DNA of 64,000 nucleotides from Pseudomonadota bacterium (GTDB lineage: Bacteria; Pseudomonadota; Alphaproteobacteria; Rhizobiales; Rhizobiaceae), in NCBI GenBank assembly GCA_020161665.1, contig JAIUPA010000003.1:1-64000 (forward strand), written 5' to 3'. The translations under genes and the position numbers were made by a program. The notes beneath the pieces are model-generated. The model was not told the origin of the DNA and made no database searches. It saw only the letters and a program-made list of their open reading frames with translations. Shown piece after piece: positions 63,435 through 64,000 of this stretch. Position 1 is the first letter of the stretch. Each line of letters starts with the position of its first letter.

Positions 63435-64000
63435 TCACGACTGGCCGATGTCGAGGCAGATATACTTGATCTCGACATAGTCATCAATGCCATAGCGTGA
63501 ACCTTCACGCCCGAGCCCGGACTGCTTGATACCGCCAAAGGGCGCGACTTCCGTTGAAATCAGCCCGGTATTAACGCCGACGATCCCGTATTCGAGGGCT
63601 TCCGCCACGCGGAAGACCCGGCTTAGATCCTTGGCGAAGAAGTAGGACGCCAGACCGAATTCCGTATCGTTGGCCAGTTCCACCACCTCGTCCTCCGTCT
63701 CGAAACGGAAGAGCGGCGCGACCGGGCCAAAGGTCTCTTCCCGGGCGATCTTCATCGCTGCGGTCACGCCCGTCAAAACGGTCGGCTGATAGAAGAGGCC
63801 GCCGCGTTCATGCGGGTTGCCGCCCGTTTCCACCTTGGCCCCCTTGGCAACGGCATCGGCCACATGCTCTTCGACCTTGGCAAGCGCCTTGTCGGAAATG
63901 AGCGGCCCCGCCTTCGTACCAGCCTCAAAGCCATCCCCGACTTTCAGCGCCTCGACTGCCGTTTTCAGCTTGGCCGCAAAGGCATCGTAAATCCCGGCTT
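63435..64000 (-). CDS. gabD: NAD(P)-dependent succinate-semialdehyde dehydrogenase-like, C-terminal part (runs off the right edge)
   Basis: About 187 C-terminal residues of an aldehyde dehydrogenase. AGPLISDKALAKVEEHVADA, REETFGPVAPLFRFETEDEV, NDTEFGLASYFFAKDLSRVF and FGGIKQSGLGREGSRYGIDD match GabD-type succinate-semialdehyde dehydrogenases well. The catalytic cysteine and the coenzyme-binding domain lie beyond the window. It is convergent with the RND pump gene, 33 bases away. GabD is more likely than a generic aldehyde dehydrogenase but not certain without the remainder. Confidence 0.88.
   Translation of the reverse strand, partial: AGIYDAFAAKLKTAVEALKVGDGFEAGTKAGPLISDKALAKVEEHVADAVAKGAKVETGGNPHERGGLFYQPTVLTGVTAAMKIAREETFGPVAPLFRFETEDEVVELANDTEFGLASYFFAKDLSRVFRVAEALEYGIVGVNTGLISTEVAPFGGIKQSGLGREGSRYGIDDYVEIKYICLDIGQS

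Overview
The window looks like a chromosomal stretch from an alphaproteobacterium of the Rhizobiaceae (Agrobacterium/Rhizobium/Shinella type). This is inferred from the moderately high GC, a CtrA-SciP-ChpT cell-cycle cluster, a DUF1134 (EipA) protein, a urease operon linked to a urea ABC transporter, and the intergenic repeat families. It is almost entirely coding and both edges cut genes (ureC at the left, a gabD-type aldehyde dehydrogenase at the right). I see no tRNA, rRNA, CRISPR array, insertion sequence or complete prophage.

Left third (1-20066): nitrogen acquisition. The urease genes ureD-ureA-ureB-(LprI-like gene)-ureC and the urea transporter urtABCDE run on the minus strand. A sigma-54 promoter with an NtrC-like enhancer precedes ureD. 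Past a terC gene lies an unusual two-component pair on the plus strand: a hybrid histidine kinase fused to an NCS1-permease-like membrane domain and a cysteine cluster, translationally coupled to a receiver-LuxR regulator. An identical perfect 16-bp palindrome sits upstream of this kinase gene and upstream of urtA, which suggests a dedicated nitrogen-solute sensing circuit. A complete branched-chain amino-acid type ABC operon (livHMGF, a small membrane protein, livK) follows on the minus strand.

Middle (20649-37370): cell-cycle and housekeeping genes. An orphan DUF2793 protein is followed by a polyprenyl-phosphate sugar transferase with a perfect CtrA box, then sciP, a small GNAT enzyme, a FliJ-like coiled-coil protein, ctrA (with a dense GANTC cluster in its promoter region), a single-domain receiver, chpT and eipA. 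After these come a coiled-coil membrane protein, an RNA methyltransferase, an RluD-like pseudouridine synthase, rpoH, a large proline-rich membrane protein, purA and a DMT exporter.

Accessory region (37696-46701): a creatininase-family gene, a divergent LysR regulator and a six-gene operon (NMT1-type ABC transporter, CodA-like deaminase, FAD oxidase, flavodoxin-like reductase). The same GCATCA-N14-TGATGC dyad precedes both the creatininase gene and the operon, tying them into one probable regulon for an unidentified N-heterocycle. It is followed by a solitary, strikingly AT-rich gene with an RNxxxH motif, a candidate acquired HEPN-type protein.

Right third (46941-64000): a lytic-transglycosylase-like lipoprotein, a RidA-like protein, an MhqO/MhqD-type pair, ung, a glyoxalase-fold protein, a BigR/SqrR-like ArsR regulator, a long-chain acyl-CoA ligase, pgi, a DUF808 protein, an L,D-transpeptidase with a perfect CtrA box, a DedA protein, cspA, and a TetR-controlled RND efflux pair with an 18-bp-arm operator.
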